Assembly: GCF_030068505.1 (NCBI RefSeq)
Contig: NZ_JAQOSO010000015.1
Span: 1-64,000 of the forward strand
Source: Roseofilum capinflatum BLCC-M114
GTDB taxonomy: Bacteria > Cyanobacteriota > Cyanobacteriia > Cyanobacteriales > Desertifilaceae
Direction of reading: 5' to 3'
Length of the DNA: 64,000 bases
The notes under the pieces are model-generated. The model was not told where the DNA came from and searched no databases. It was given only the letters and a program-made list of their open reading frames with translations. The position numbers were made by a program, and so were the translations under genes. Below, piece after piece: positions 24,835-34,162 of this stretch (position 1 is its first letter; each line of letters opens with the position of its first letter).

Positions 24835-26541
24835 ATGATGACCAAAAAAATCACTACATCTGCGATCGCCACCTTGGGCTGTTTCCTCCTCGGAGCCTGT
24901 TCTGCCCCTGACTCTGGCTCCTCTACACTCTATGAAGGATTTGAAGTCAAAGCTTGGGTGGGGAGTGCCCTCAAAGACTTCTGCAATCAAACCGCTACGC
25001 AGTTTAACCAACAACAGCCTAAACTCGACAGTGGAGAAGCCTTTTATCTCAGTTGCCACGCTAAAGGTAGCGGAGATATTGTCACCCTAGTTACATCCTT
25101 GTCTGAACAACTGAAAAACGGAAGTCTACAACCGGATGATGCTAACTTTCCTAGCTTGATTTCTGTCGATGGGGAAATTTATCAGGAGCAACTGCGCTAC
25201 CAGATGACCCAGATTTTCCCTGGGCAAGATTATATTCCCCCCGTGACTGATGCACCCCTGTTGGCCTACAGTCCCATGGTGTTTATGGTTCCCTCGGAAT
25301 TTGCGGAAACCCTGAGCAAACAACCCGATATTTATCAAACGTTAGCCACAGCGACAACCTATCAAGATATTGACCCCAGTAACTCTCCCACTCCCATTTA
25401 TTACGCCCATACTGCCCCGACTCGCTCCAATTCTGGGTTACAAACTTTGGTGGCTCAATTTGCATCGGTTTCCGGTAAGCGACCGGAAGAATTGACGGTG
25501 GCTGAGGTGGAACAGTACCAAACGCAAATTCAACAAATTCAGAGTAAAGTCACCCGCTACGGCACATCAACCAGTTCTTTGGCTCGTGACATGGTGAAAA
25601 ATGGGGTATTTTGGGCTTCGATCGCCTCGGTTTATGAATCTTCTGTGATCGCCGCTAATACGGAACAGAATAGCTCAACCCGCTACCAGGCCATTTATCC
25701 CTCGTCCACTTTCACCTCGAATATGCGGGCTATTTTACCCAATGCTCCTTGGGTGAGCGCCCAGGAAAAAGAAGCGGCTGAACAAGTCATTGAATATTGG
25801 CGATCGCCCCAAGCCCAAACCATCGCCACCAGTTTGGGGTTGCGTCCGGGAATTCCAGGGGTGGAGCTGGGGCCGAAATTCTCCCCAGCATTGGGAGTCG
25901 ATGCCAATGCCAACTACGACTCCTTGCGATCGCCTCAACCGGAAGTCGTGGACGCAATGTTAACCTCCTGGCGAAACTTCGCCAAAAAACCCTCCCAGGT
26001 GGTCGTCGTCGTAGACTCTTCTGGCTCCATGGCTGTAGACAAATTATCCTCTGTCCAAAACACCTTAAATTACTACATCCAACAATTGGGGCCCAAGGAG
26101 ACGATTACCTTAATTGATTTTGATACCATCATTAAGCCTCCCGTAACCGTCAATGGAACCGTAGAAGGTCGAAATCGAGGCATTGAATTTATTGGCAACT
26201 TAAAAGCCGACGGCAACACGAAGTTGTATGATGCCACCTTAGAAGCTCGTAACTGGCTGCGGGACAATCTGCGATCGGATGCCATTAACGCGGTGGTTGT
26301 TCTCACGGATGGAGAAGATTCTGGCTCCACAACTTCTTTAGAACAACTCAACCAAGAATTAGAGCAAACGGGGTTTAACTCTGATCAGCGCATCGCCGTT
26401 TTTACCATCGGCTACGGCAACCAAGGGGAATTTGATTCTGGAATTCTCAAACAAATTGCCGAACTCAATGGAGGATATTACCGGGAGGGAAATCCGGAGA
26501 CTATATCTACCCTAATGTCCGATTTACAAGTTGAGTTTTAA
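24835..26541 (+). CDS. Lipoprotein fusing a solute-binding domain to a von Willebrand A domain
   Basis: About 568 residues from the ATG pair at 24835/24838. A signal peptide with lipobox L-L-G-A-C-S (Cys about 23) anchors it outside the inner membrane. Residues about 35-360 look like an extracellular solute-binding fold (I-Y-Y-A-H-T-A-P-T-R-S-N-S-G-L-Q, then P-W-V-S-A-Q-E-K-E-A-A). Residues about 390-565 are a vWA domain with intact MIDAS, V-V-V-D-S-S-G-S-M and L-T-D-G-E-D. It heads a three-gene operon: the next start lies two bases beyond its stop. No ABC permease or ATPase is nearby, so the binding domain probably works as a sensor or in assembly. Confidence 0.85.
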   Translation: MMTKKITTSAIATLGCFLLGACSAPDSGSSTLYEGFEVKAWVGSALKDFCNQTATQFNQQQPKLDSGEAFYLSCHAKGSGDIVTLVTSLSEQLKNGSLQPDDANFPSLISVDGEIYQEQLRYQMTQIFPGQDYIPPVTDAPLLAYSPMVFMVPSEFAETLSKQPDIYQTLATATTYQDIDPSNSPTPIYYAHTAPTRSNSGLQTLVAQFASVSGKRPEELTVAEVEQYQTQIQQIQSKVTRYGTSTSSLARDMVKNGVFWASIASVYESSVIAANTEQNSSTRYQAIYPSSTFTSNMRAILPNAPWVSAQEKEAAEQVIEYWRSPQAQTIATSLGLRPGIPGVELGPKFSPALGVDANANYDSLRSPQPEVVDAMLTSWRNFAKKPSQVVVVVDSSGSMAVDKLSSVQNTLNYYIQQLGPKETITLIDFDTIIKPPVTVNGTVEGRNRGIEFIGNLKADGNTKLYDATLEARNWLRDNLRSDAINAVVVLTDGEDSGSTTSLEQLNQELEQTGFNSDQRIAVFTIGYGNQGEFDSGILKQIAELNGGYYREGNPETISTLMSDLQVEF

Positions 26542-26542
26542 G

Positions 26543-27268
26543 ATGATCAAAATAGCCAATCCCCTCTATTACCCCACGGCCGTTTTCATCGGTGGTGCGT
26601 GTTTAGTCGTCGGCGTGCGCGTCCTGGGACTCTCTAACTTCATCATTGTACCTGGGGCGATCGCCGCCACCGTTGCCAGTGCCACAGCCCTAAAATTGCG
26701 GGAACCTGATGCAGAGCGACAGGAACAACAGCAGTTACAACAGGAGTTAGATAACCTGAAAGCCACAAGCCAGATGGTGGCCAGCAAAGCAGAAGAATTG
26801 CGTCAAGAAGCCCAGCGTCTGCTCACCCAGAGTTCCTTTGAAATCGATGTATTGGTGACAGTGCAGCAGGTCTGTGATGATGCGATCGAACTGCCGGCCA
26901 CCATTGACAGCATCGCCCGCACCCTTCCCCAAGGTCAATCCCTTTTGTCTGTGGACGACCTAGAACGGCAATTGCTCGAAGTAAACCAGAAACTGCGATC
27001 GAGTTCGGAGATTTCCCGCCAACATCTCAAGGACTTAAAAGCCAGTTTAGAGCGCAATATTCAACTGGCAAAAACGGGTCAAGATACCCGCCAAGCGAAA
27101 CTGATTAGCCTTCAGAAAATGATCCAAGATTCGGCGGGGGTGTTGCAACAACTGCAAAATAAATTGAGACGAGCCGACTTACAAAATTCGGCAGATCTTG
27201 AAGACCTGCAACGGTTGAGTGATGAACTCAAAGCCTATCAAGATAATGTGGAAATTTTGGCTCATTAG
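26543..27268 (+). CDS. Membrane-anchored coiled-coil protein, middle gene of the vWA operon
   Basis: About 241 residues from ATG 26543, one base after the vWA stop (a TTG upstream would overlap it). Two adjoining hydrophobic stretches (about residues 7-25 and 30-50, ending A-T-A-L-K-L-R-E) form a membrane hairpin or anchor. The rest is a Gln/Leu/Glu-rich coiled coil (about 58-240). No named family is recognised. Its place between two solute-binding genes suggests a scaffold that holds them, which is an inference. Confidence 0.75.
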   Translation: MIKIANPLYYPTAVFIGGACLVVGVRVLGLSNFIIVPGAIAATVASATALKLREPDAERQEQQQLQQELDNLKATSQMVASKAEELRQEAQRLLTQSSFEIDVLVTVQQVCDDAIELPATIDSIARTLPQGQSLLSVDDLERQLLEVNQKLRSSSEISRQHLKDLKASLERNIQLAKTGQDTRQAKLISLQKMIQDSAGVLQQLQNKLRRADLQNSADLEDLQRLSDELKAYQDNVEILAH

Positions 27269-27294
27269 TAGCCTCAAGGGGAGAGTCTTGAATT

Positions 27295-28410
27295 ATGAAT
27301 GCCAAGTCGAGTCCGATGCAACAGCAAAATAAAGCGATCGCCTCAGCACTTTTAGCCGTGGCTGCTGTCGGTTTAGCCTATGCCCCCCTTCCGGGGTTAA
27401 ATCAAACCGTGATTGTAGTCAGTGGGAGCGAACTGGCCGAACCCTTGCAAGAGCTAGAAGTTCAGTTTGAAAACAGTAATCCGAACATTAATATTGAACT
27501 GGAATTTCAAGGTTCCCAAGATATGGTTAACAACTATATCGATGAGAACAATGATTTTACGCCCACGGTTTTGATCCCCGCCAATGCAGAATTAATTGAC
27601 GAACTGAGTCAACGTTGGCAAGCCCAAAATAATGGCCAACCCTTTCATCAAGACCCCCAAGCGATCGCCAAAACCTTCCTCGTCGGAGTCGCTTGGCCGC
27701 AACGGGGGCAAGTCCTGTTTCCCCAAGGTTCCTTTGACTGGAACCGCGTCGAACAAGCCATGGAAGCGGGCAGTTGGCAACAAATTGGCGGACAAGCGGA
27801 CTGGGGCAGTTTTGACTTTGTGATCACCGATCCCATCCGTTCCAATAGCGGTCAGGTGACCTTAAGTTTGTGGACTCAAGCCCAATTGGGCAATGGCAGC
27901 AGTTTAAATAGCCCAGAAGCAGAAAATTTATTCGGCTTAATTCGGCGATCGGTGTATCAGCCCCCCCGGTCAACCGATACTTTACTCCAAGAATTTATCA
28001 CTCGCGGCCCCAATGATGCCGATGTAGCCACCGTTTATGAAAGTATCGCCCTCTATCGCTGGCAACAGTCCGCCACCAGTCAGGGCAAACCCTATCAAAT
28101 TTATTACCTTAATCCGACCATTGAAACCGTAGCGACGGCGGCGATCGTCCGCCGAGATGTGGGGTCTCAAACTGCCAAAGCTGCCAGGGAGTTTATCGAT
28201 TTCCTTACCCAACCCGAACAGCAAGCGGTGTTTGTGCGCTACGGTTTTCGACCTGCCCAAAATTCAGTGGATTTAACCTCAGTTTCCGGCAGTCCCTGGA
28301 CTCAAAACATCCCTGGGGCCGAAGTCGATCCAGCTCTGTCGGTACTTCCGGCTCCCCAACCGGCTGAAATTGGCGAAATTCAGCGCCTCTGGCAACGGGC
28401 CAACCCTTGA
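27295..28410 (+). CDS. Extracellular solute-binding protein, last gene of the vWA operon
   Basis: 371 residues. An uncleaved-looking or weak signal helix (about 13-32) precedes V-V-S-G-S-E-L-A-E-P-L, typical of the start of a type II periplasmic binding fold. Later comes V-I-T-D-P-I-R-S-N-S-G-Q-V-T, which matches the S-N-S-G substrate loop also present in the vWA protein. It starts 26 bases after the coiled-coil gene. Two homologous binding domains in one operon without a transporter is unusual. The ligand is unknown. Confidence 0.8.
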   Translation: MNAKSSPMQQQNKAIASALLAVAAVGLAYAPLPGLNQTVIVVSGSELAEPLQELEVQFENSNPNINIELEFQGSQDMVNNYIDENNDFTPTVLIPANAELIDELSQRWQAQNNGQPFHQDPQAIAKTFLVGVAWPQRGQVLFPQGSFDWNRVEQAMEAGSWQQIGGQADWGSFDFVITDPIRSNSGQVTLSLWTQAQLGNGSSLNSPEAENLFGLIRRSVYQPPRSTDTLLQEFITRGPNDADVATVYESIALYRWQQSATSQGKPYQIYYLNPTIETVATAAIVRRDVGSQTAKAAREFIDFLTQPEQQAVFVRYGFRPAQNSVDLTSVSGSPWTQNIPGAEVDPALSVLPAPQPAEIGEIQRLWQRANP

Positions 28411-28714
28411 GTTGCTGTCAATTTTCCCTTATAAATCGGGACTTTTAAGAGAACCGATTACCGATTACTGATTACCGTGCGAAGCGCTGTATAAAATCCC
28501 AGGTGTGCATATAGCGCTTTCCGCTTCGCGGACATGAACGCGCTAGGGAATAGGGAATAGGGTTGTGGTACATGGCTTTGAGCCTTTAAGACTGTACACC
28601 ATAACAGCGAAAACTACTGTAAAATTAATTCTTAAATAATTTGGGCTAATTAGGATTCTGCATCCTTCCATCTTTGATAATAGTGCGTTGACAATAATGG
28701 ATTAATATTGAACT
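28411..28714. repeat. Intergenic stretch with heptamer tract and dispersed repeats
   Basis: About 300 bases without a gene. It holds three GATTACY heptamers (about 28455-28475), GCGAAGCGCTGTATAAAATCC (split by one base from the form at 7463) and the 101-bp repeat copy listed separately. I see no clear promoter for the downstream phosphatase gene. Confidence 0.55.
28509..28609 (+). repeat. 101-bp dispersed repeat, copy 2 (copy 1 at 7365-7465)
   Basis: Nearly identical over its length to 7365-7465, with the hairpin element at 28518-28538 in the same place. Flanks differ, so the 101 bp defines the mobile or amplified unit. Confidence 0.85.
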
Positions 28715-30955
28715 ATGGCAATTTTAATCGGGGATGCAACCAATAATACCCTAACAGGAACAACTGAAAATGACCTGATTTTAGGATTAGCCGGTAATGA
28801 CCAACTGTTGGGTTTAGACGGAAATGATACCTTGAGTGGCAATGAGGATAAAGATTCTCTCAATGGTAATCAGGGGAATGACTGGGTATTTGGCGGTCAG
28901 GGAGAAGATTGGGTTCGCGGAGGACAAGGGAATGATGTGGTATCGGGCGATCGCGGCAATGATATCCTGTATGGAGATTTGGGAAACAATACCCTCATCG
29001 GAGGTGCAGGGCGCGATATCTTAGTCATTCAATCGGCAAGTACGACAGCAGAACAGTTAATTACAGACTTTGTAGACGGTGAAGACTTGCTCGGTTTAGA
29101 CGGACTGAACTTTACGGAAATTACCATCACCGCAGAGGGCAATAGTACCCTGATTCAACAGAGTGCAACTGGTCGCATTCTAGCCCGTTTACCGGGTATA
29201 AATGCCAGTCAAATTACTCAAGCCGATTTTACCACCGCCTTAACACCGTTGCCGTCCTCTCCAGAAACAACAACCTTAGTCAATGGGATTGCTAGTGGAG
29301 ATACCACCCAAACCTCGACCATCTTATGGGCAGGGAGTACAGCAGTTGGCCCTGTGACGTTTGACTATAGCACTGATGAGAGTTTTAGCACCGTGTTGGG
29401 CACATTAAACGCCACGGTAATCGATCCCAGTGTACCCGTGAAAGCGGGATTAGCGGGACTGACACCGGGAACCCAATATTACTACAGAGTAACGGATGCT
29501 CAGGGCGACACGGCGATCGGTCAGTTTCGCACCCCTAACCCCCCAGGAACTCGCGAAGGATTACGCTTTGGGGTTTCCGGAGATTTGAAAGGAGAACTTG
29601 CGCCCTTTGTCTCCCTCGGCAATGCCGATGAGCGCAACCTCGACTTCTTTGTGCAAATGGGCGATATGATCGAAGCTGATAGCGAATCTCCCGCTCTTCC
29701 AGGGGTGACGCAAGCCAAAACCCTAGAGCAATTTCGCGCCAAACACAATGAAGTCTATTCCCCCCGGTGGGGCTTAAACACCTGGAAAGATTTACGGGCC
29801 ACCACCTCCATTTATGCTACATGGGACGATCACGATGTTACCAATGACTTTGCCGGGGGTGCAACCCCAGCCGACTCCCCGCAAAAACAGGATCTCTTTG
29901 GCAATGCGACCACTGGATTTGTCAATCAAACTCCCGCCTTTCATCGGGCACAACAAGCCTTTCAAGACTATTTTCCCCTGCGAGAAGACCAATTTTATGG
30001 CAATACGGGAGATGCACGCACCACCAATCGCCGCAAACTCTATCGCCATAATACCTTTGGTTCCGATGCAGCGACTTTTGTCTTAGATGTGCGCTCTTTC
30101 CGGGATGCTCCTCTCCCCTTTGTCCCTGAAAATGCCCCCCAAGAGCGTCTCAATCAACAACTCACCGATGCCTTTGCTCCTAACCGCACCATGCTCGGTG
30201 CAGCACAGTTAGCCGAATTGAAAGCCGATTTATTAGCCGCCGAACAGTCCGGAATTACCTGGAAGTTTGTCCTGTCTACTGTTCCCATGCAACACTTCGG
30301 AGTTGCAGTTATGGGAGAGCGCTGGGAAGGGTATGCCGCAGAACGGGCGGATTTGCTCAATTTTATTGAGGAAAATCAGATTAAAAATGTGGTCTTTATC
30401 ACCGGAGACTTCCATGGCTCTGTCGTCAATAATGTTACGAATCAACAAGCCCCCGGTGAATCGGTCACTCCCACAGGCGTATTTGATGTGATGATTGGCC
30501 CCGTGGGGATTGAGTTAACCGTTCCCTTTCTCCCTGAACCCTTTAACCAGACGTTTGCTGCTCCCTTTGGCCCGGCAACTGTGGGCTTTACTCCCGAAAG
30601 CCTCTTAGAGCAACAAGGGAAAACCCAAGCCGAATATCTAGCATTAGGGGATGACCGGGCCGCTAAAGACCAGTTTGTGCGCGAAGTCCTCGATTTCCGT
30701 ACTGAGGGACTCCTGGGCTATGACCCCATGGGTTTAGAAGGCTCGCCTATTAATGCCCAATTGTTACAAGGAGAGTATTTAGCTACCCATACTTATGGCT
30801 GGAGCGAGTTTGACATTGCACCCAGTACGGGTCAATTAACCGTCACGACTTACGGAGTGCCACCCTATACTCAATCTGAAGTATTAGCCAATCCTAATCC
30901 TATTCTGGCGGCTCAACCAGAAATTGTCAGTCAATTTCAAGTTACTCCAATGTGA
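28715..30955 (+). CDS. PhoD-like alkaline phosphatase with N-terminal RTX repeats
   Basis: 746 residues. Residues about 1-105 are RTX calcium repeats (G-N-D-x-L-x-G-x-x-G type), 106-180 the RTX capping domain, about 187-275 the PhoD N-terminal fibronectin-like domain, and 285-735 the metallophosphatase. The metal and catalytic motifs are visible: V-S-G-D-L, Q-M-G-D-M, W-D-D-H-D and I-T-G-D-F-H-G. PhoD enzymes release phosphate from mono- and diesters outside the cell using calcium and iron. RTX repeats normally lie C-terminal; here they are at the front, with no signal peptide. Type I secretion is likely but the signal is unclear. Confidence 0.9.
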   Translation: MAILIGDATNNTLTGTTENDLILGLAGNDQLLGLDGNDTLSGNEDKDSLNGNQGNDWVFGGQGEDWVRGGQGNDVVSGDRGNDILYGDLGNNTLIGGAGRDILVIQSASTTAEQLITDFVDGEDLLGLDGLNFTEITITAEGNSTLIQQSATGRILARLPGINASQITQADFTTALTPLPSSPETTTLVNGIASGDTTQTSTILWAGSTAVGPVTFDYSTDESFSTVLGTLNATVIDPSVPVKAGLAGLTPGTQYYYRVTDAQGDTAIGQFRTPNPPGTREGLRFGVSGDLKGELAPFVSLGNADERNLDFFVQMGDMIEADSESPALPGVTQAKTLEQFRAKHNEVYSPRWGLNTWKDLRATTSIYATWDDHDVTNDFAGGATPADSPQKQDLFGNATTGFVNQTPAFHRAQQAFQDYFPLREDQFYGNTGDARTTNRRKLYRHNTFGSDAATFVLDVRSFRDAPLPFVPENAPQERLNQQLTDAFAPNRTMLGAAQLAELKADLLAAEQSGITWKFVLSTVPMQHFGVAVMGERWEGYAAERADLLNFIEENQIKNVVFITGDFHGSVVNNVTNQQAPGESVTPTGVFDVMIGPVGIELTVPFLPEPFNQTFAAPFGPATVGFTPESLLEQQGKTQAEYLALGDDRAAKDQFVREVLDFRTEGLLGYDPMGLEGSPINAQLLQGEYLATHTYGWSEFDIAPSTGQLTVTTYGVPPYTQSEVLANPNPILAAQPEIVSQFQVTPM

Positions 30956-30973
30956 TTGAGTCAAAGGGTGCGT

Positions 30974-31852
30974 TTACGATCTCGGTTGAAATTCAATCTG
31001 GTTTTGGCGAATAACCAGGTCATAATCGCCAAAGAAGTCGTGACCGAGTAAGCCGATTTCCAATTGAGAACCGGCGATGATGACGGGCAAATTCTGCACC
31101 ACTACGCCTTTAACGGCGATCGATTCAACTAAACCGATGGGAACCGTGATTCCTTTGGCGCTGGCGGTATCCATTTTAGCCGATCCAATGAGGGGAAGAT
31201 CGAGGGATTGGGCCATATTTTGGGTAATGACCACTCCTGTGGCTCCGGTATCGACGATCATTTCAAAAGTTCGGGTCTGATTAAATACCACATCGATGAC
31301 TGGGGTTCCGGCTTCCCGGCGCTTAATGGGAACTTGGATGGCTCCGGGTTGGGCAGTAGAGGAGCGCCGTTGAACGGGTTGAAGGGGAGTGATGGGTTTG
31401 ACCGCAATAATGGCGGGGGTAGGGGAAGGGGGTGGGGAGGCGGTTTGACTTTGGGTTTGGGCGTATGTCAGGTTTTTCTGATATTCATTAATTTTTTGTT
31501 GGGCGAGGGTGTGGTGGGGACTTGGGGGCGGAATTTGTTGGAGCAGGGCGATCGCCTGTTGCCATTGCCGAGCCACTAACTGCCAATCTCCTGGAGAGGC
31601 CGCAGACTGGGCGATACTGGCTGCACCATAGGCTTTATCAAATGCCCGTTGTAGGGTTTTTTGGTCGTCCTCCACCGGAGAAGGTTCAGGAGAGGGAGAG
31701 GGGGAAGGAGAGGGAGAAGCGATCGCCTGGGGAGTGGCTGGAGGAGGCGGATCGGCCACCTCAACCGGCGATCGCTCGCAGGCCACCATGGAGACAACTA
31801 TCCCAAATACAATCAAGCGTTTCACCGGTTGCCACCCTTTCTGAGTATCCAT
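30974..31852 (-). CDS. Lipoprotein with retropepsin-like aspartic protease domain
   Basis: About 292 residues from ATG 31852 (the frame opens 12 bases earlier). A signal peptide ends in a lipobox-like S-M-V-A-C, followed by a Pro/Ser linker with S-P-S-P repeats and a helical hairpin (about 60-125). The C-terminal domain (about 170-292) carries I-V-D-T-G-A-T-G-V-V-I-T and L-L-G-H-D-F-F, the D-T-G motif and flap of retropepsin-like proteases. It would act as a dimer on the periplasmic face. It is convergent with the phosphatase gene, 18 bases apart. Its substrate is unknown. Confidence 0.8.
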   Translation of the reverse strand: MDTQKGWQPVKRLIVFGIVVSMVACERSPVEVADPPPPATPQAIASPSPSPSPSPEPSPVEDDQKTLQRAFDKAYGAASIAQSAASPGDWQLVARQWQQAIALLQQIPPPSPHHTLAQQKINEYQKNLTYAQTQSQTASPPPSPTPAIIAVKPITPLQPVQRRSSTAQPGAIQVPIKRREAGTPVIDVVFNQTRTFEMIVDTGATGVVITQNMAQSLDLPLIGSAKMDTASAKGITVPIGLVESIAVKGVVVQNLPVIIAGSQLEIGLLGHDFFGDYDLVIRQNQIEFQPRS

Positions 31853-31928
31853 TAGCAAAAACAATCTAAAAATACCATGGCTTCCTTTTTCCCTGTGCGA
31901 TAATAACCAGCGTTCTTAATCCTGCTTG

Positions 31929-33083
31929 ATGCCTATGCCACTCAACAAAGATGCTCAACCCGCCCTCCTCGTCCTTGCTGATGGCACAGCCTATCGCGGT
32001 TGGTCTTTCGGTGCGACGGGAACCACCCTCGGAGAAGTTGTGTTCAATACGGGAATGACAGGCTATCAAGAAGTCCTCACCGATCCCAGCTACTGTGGCC
32101 AAATTGTAACCTTTACTTATCCCGAATTGGGTAACACCGGAGTTAACCTAGACGACGAAGAATCCGATCGCCCCTACGTCAAAGGGGCGATCGCCCGCAA
32201 TATTTGCCCCATTCCCAGTAATTGGCGCTCCACCGAATCCCTCTCGGACTATCTCAAACGACATAATATTATCGGGATTTACGGCATCGATACCCGTGCC
32301 CTAACCCGCAAAATCCGGGGCTTTGGAGCCATGAACGGGGGCATCTCCACCGAAATCCTCGATGAAAGCCAACTACTCGAACAAGTGCAACAAGCCCCCG
32401 ACATGAACGGACTGAACCTGGTGAAAGAAGTGACCACCGCCTCGACCTACGAATGGTCAGAAGCCACCTCCGAAATCTGGGAATTCACCCCCAAAGACAG
32501 CAAAACCAATCCCCCAGCCTATACCGTGGTGGCGATCGATTTTGGAGTCAAACGGAATATTCTACGGCGGTTAGCCAGCTACGGTTGCCGGGTGATCGTC
32601 GTTCCCGCTAACACTCCAGCCGAAGAAATCCTCAGCCATAACCCCGATGGTATCTTCCTCTCCAATGGCCCTGGAGACCCTTCCGCCGTCACCGAAGGTG
32701 TGGCCACCGCCAAACAACTGATCCAAGCCGGAAAACCCATGTTTGGTATCTGTATGGGTCACCAAATTCTTGGACTCTCCCTCGGAGCGCAAACCTATAA
32801 ACTCAAATTCGGTCACCGAGGGCTGAATCAACCGGCTGGACTCTCCCAAAAAGTCGAGATCACCAGTCAAAACCATGGCTTTGCCATCAGTGGAGACTCC
32901 CTCGATCCCCAAGTGGAAGTTACCCATCTCAACTTAAACGACAAAACCATTGCCGGACTGCGCCACAAAGAACTACCGATCTTCTCCGTTCAGTATCACC
33001 CAGAAGCCAGTCCTGGCCCCCATGATGCCGATTATCTGTTTGAAAACTTTATTAAAGCCATGGAAAGCGCCCGCGCCGCTTAA
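31929..33083 (+). CDS. carA: Carbamoyl phosphate synthase, small subunit
   Basis: About 384 residues; ATG 31929 or 31935 are both possible. The N-terminal domain ([23 protein letters not shown]) is followed by a class I glutaminase domain with the catalytic Cys in F-G-I-C-M-G-H-Q and His/Glu in Y-H-P-E-A-S-P-G-P. It releases ammonia from glutamine for the large subunit in arginine and pyrimidine synthesis. The large subunit gene is not in this window. A terminator hairpin follows at 33154. Confidence 0.98.
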   Translation: MPMPLNKDAQPALLVLADGTAYRGWSFGATGTTLGEVVFNTGMTGYQEVLTDPSYCGQIVTFTYPELGNTGVNLDDEESDRPYVKGAIARNICPIPSNWRSTESLSDYLKRHNIIGIYGIDTRALTRKIRGFGAMNGGISTEILDESQLLEQVQQAPDMNGLNLVKEVTTASTYEWSEATSEIWEFTPKDSKTNPPAYTVVAIDFGVKRNILRRLASYGCRVIVVPANTPAEEILSHNPDGIFLSNGPGDPSAVTEGVATAKQLIQAGKPMFGICMGHQILGLSLGAQTYKLKFGHRGLNQPAGLSQKVEITSQNHGFAISGDSLDPQVEVTHLNLNDKTIAGLRHKELPIFSVQYHPEASPGPHDADYLFENFIKAMESARAA

Positions 33084-33153
33084 CCCCTAGTAATGATGGA
33101 CTCGGTTAGAGGTCTGGTACAACAGAGGGTAAAAATGTTAATCTAGATCTCCA

Positions 33154-33178
33154 ACCATCCAATCCTGATGGTCTTTTT
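33154..33178 (+). terminator. Rho-independent terminator after carA
   Basis: ACCATC (33154-33159) pairs with GATGGT (33167-33172) over a seven-base loop and is followed by CTTTTT. Position 70 bases after the carA stop fits its terminator. Confidence 0.65.
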
Positions 33179-33237
33179 ATGGGGTTTAACCCTGAAACGT
33201 TCAACGTTGATTTGATCTGAAATCAAAGGAGGGTAGA

Positions 33238-33612
33238 ATTAAGCCTGAACCACTCACCCTGACCGTTAGTTTAAGAGGCACACGGGAGGTCAGGGATAAT
33301 GCACAAATTTTTCGCCTCACGGGTTTACTAGATGCATTTTCTGAACCCACATTCCGTAAAACCATCGGTTCTTACATCGACCAAGGGCCGACACATATTG
33401 TTCTAGACCTATCGAAGATTGATTTTGTTGATAGTTCTGGGTTAGGAGCTTTAGTCCAACTGGTGAAAAAAGCCACTAAAGATACAGAAGGAAGTCTACA
33501 AGTGATTGCCAATGCCCGTGTATTGCAAACAGTGAAACTGGTTCGCCTAGAAAAGTTCCTCTCGGTGTGTGAGAACATCGACCAAGCCCTCGAAACGATT
33601 AAGAAGTCATGA
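33238..33612 (+). CDS. STAS-domain anti-sigma factor antagonist with apparent AUU start
   Basis: About 124 residues, ending at TGA 33610. No ATG, GTG or TTG lies in frame near the family start. The frame is closed at 33208, and AAAGGAGG (33225-33232) sits five bases before ATT at 33238, which I take as the start. The protein matches cyanobacterial STAS proteins (V-S-L-R-G-T-R-E-V-R-D, F-R-L-T-G-L-L-D-A-F-S-E-P-T-F). The phosphorylatable serine lies in F-V-D-S-S-G-L-G-A-L. Such proteins bind anti-sigma kinases or act in partner-switching and stress signalling. It lies between carA and mini-RNase III, with terminators on both sides. Confidence 0.85.
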   Translation: MKPEPLTLTVSLRGTREVRDNAQIFRLTGLLDAFSEPTFRKTIGSYIDQGPTHIVLDLSKIDFVDSSGLGALVQLVKKATKDTEGSLQVIANARVLQTVKLVRLEKFLSVCENIDQALETIKKS

Positions 33613-33632
33613 CCAGGATGGGTCTTAAACCG

Positions 33633-33658
33633 GCTATCCAGTCCTTTTACTGGATAGC
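33633..33658 (+). terminator. 10-bp perfect hairpin between the STAS and mini-RNase III genes
   Basis: GCTATCCAGT (33633-33642) pairs exactly with ACTGGATAGC (33649-33658) around CCTTTT. It may terminate the STAS transcript or, since the next start is only six bases on, form a leader structure of the RNase gene. Confidence 0.6.
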
Positions 33659-33664
33659 TTCCTG

Positions 33665-34090
33665 TTGGAGTTGTTGCTGGGGGAGTCAGTGGTACTCGAT
33701 CCGCGATCGCTAGTTCCCGATCCTATCGATCTGCAACGGTTATCGCCAGCGGCCTTAGCCTATGTGGGAGATGCGGTGTATGAGTTGTACATGCGAACCT
33801 ATTACCTGATGCCTCCCAAGCGATCGCAACTCTATCATCAAGCGGTCGTCCAACAAGTCCGCGCCGAACAACAAGCTCAACATCTACAAACCCTAATCCC
33901 CCACTTAAATTCTCAAGAGCTAGAAATGGTTAGACGGGGACGCAACAGCGTCCATCGTCCCCCCCGACGCTTAGACCCCCAAATTTATCAACAAGCCACG
34001 AGCCTAGAAACCCTGATTGGCTATCTCTATTTAAGCGATCCCTCTCGATTACATCAGTTATTAGGATCACTTAACCTCGATCAACAGTGA
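33665..34090 (+). CDS. mrnC: Mini-ribonuclease III
   Basis: 141 residues from TTG 33665, or about 133 from GTG 33689; neither has a good ribosome site. The RNase III catalytic core is present without a dsRNA-binding domain: L-S-P-A-A-L-A-Y-V-G-D-A-V-Y-E-L (metal-binding Asp and Glu) and T-S-L-E-T-L-I-G-Y-L-Y-L near the end. The enzyme dimerises and trims 23S rRNA precursor; in cyanobacteria it accompanies full-size RNase III. It precedes rlmB, another 23S rRNA gene, by about 70 bases, with a short hairpin (GCCCTGT/ACAGGGC, 34098-34118) between. Confidence 0.92.
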   Translation: MELLLGESVVLDPRSLVPDPIDLQRLSPAALAYVGDAVYELYMRTYYLMPPKRSQLYHQAVVQQVRAEQQAQHLQTLIPHLNSQELEMVRRGRNSVHRPPRRLDPQIYQQATSLETLIGYLYLSDPSRLHQLLGSLNLDQQ

Positions 34091-34162
34091 GAACTGTGCC
34101 CTGTTCGACAGACAGGGCCAAAACCCATCCGGCAAACTACATCCTTAGATACGATTAATCCT

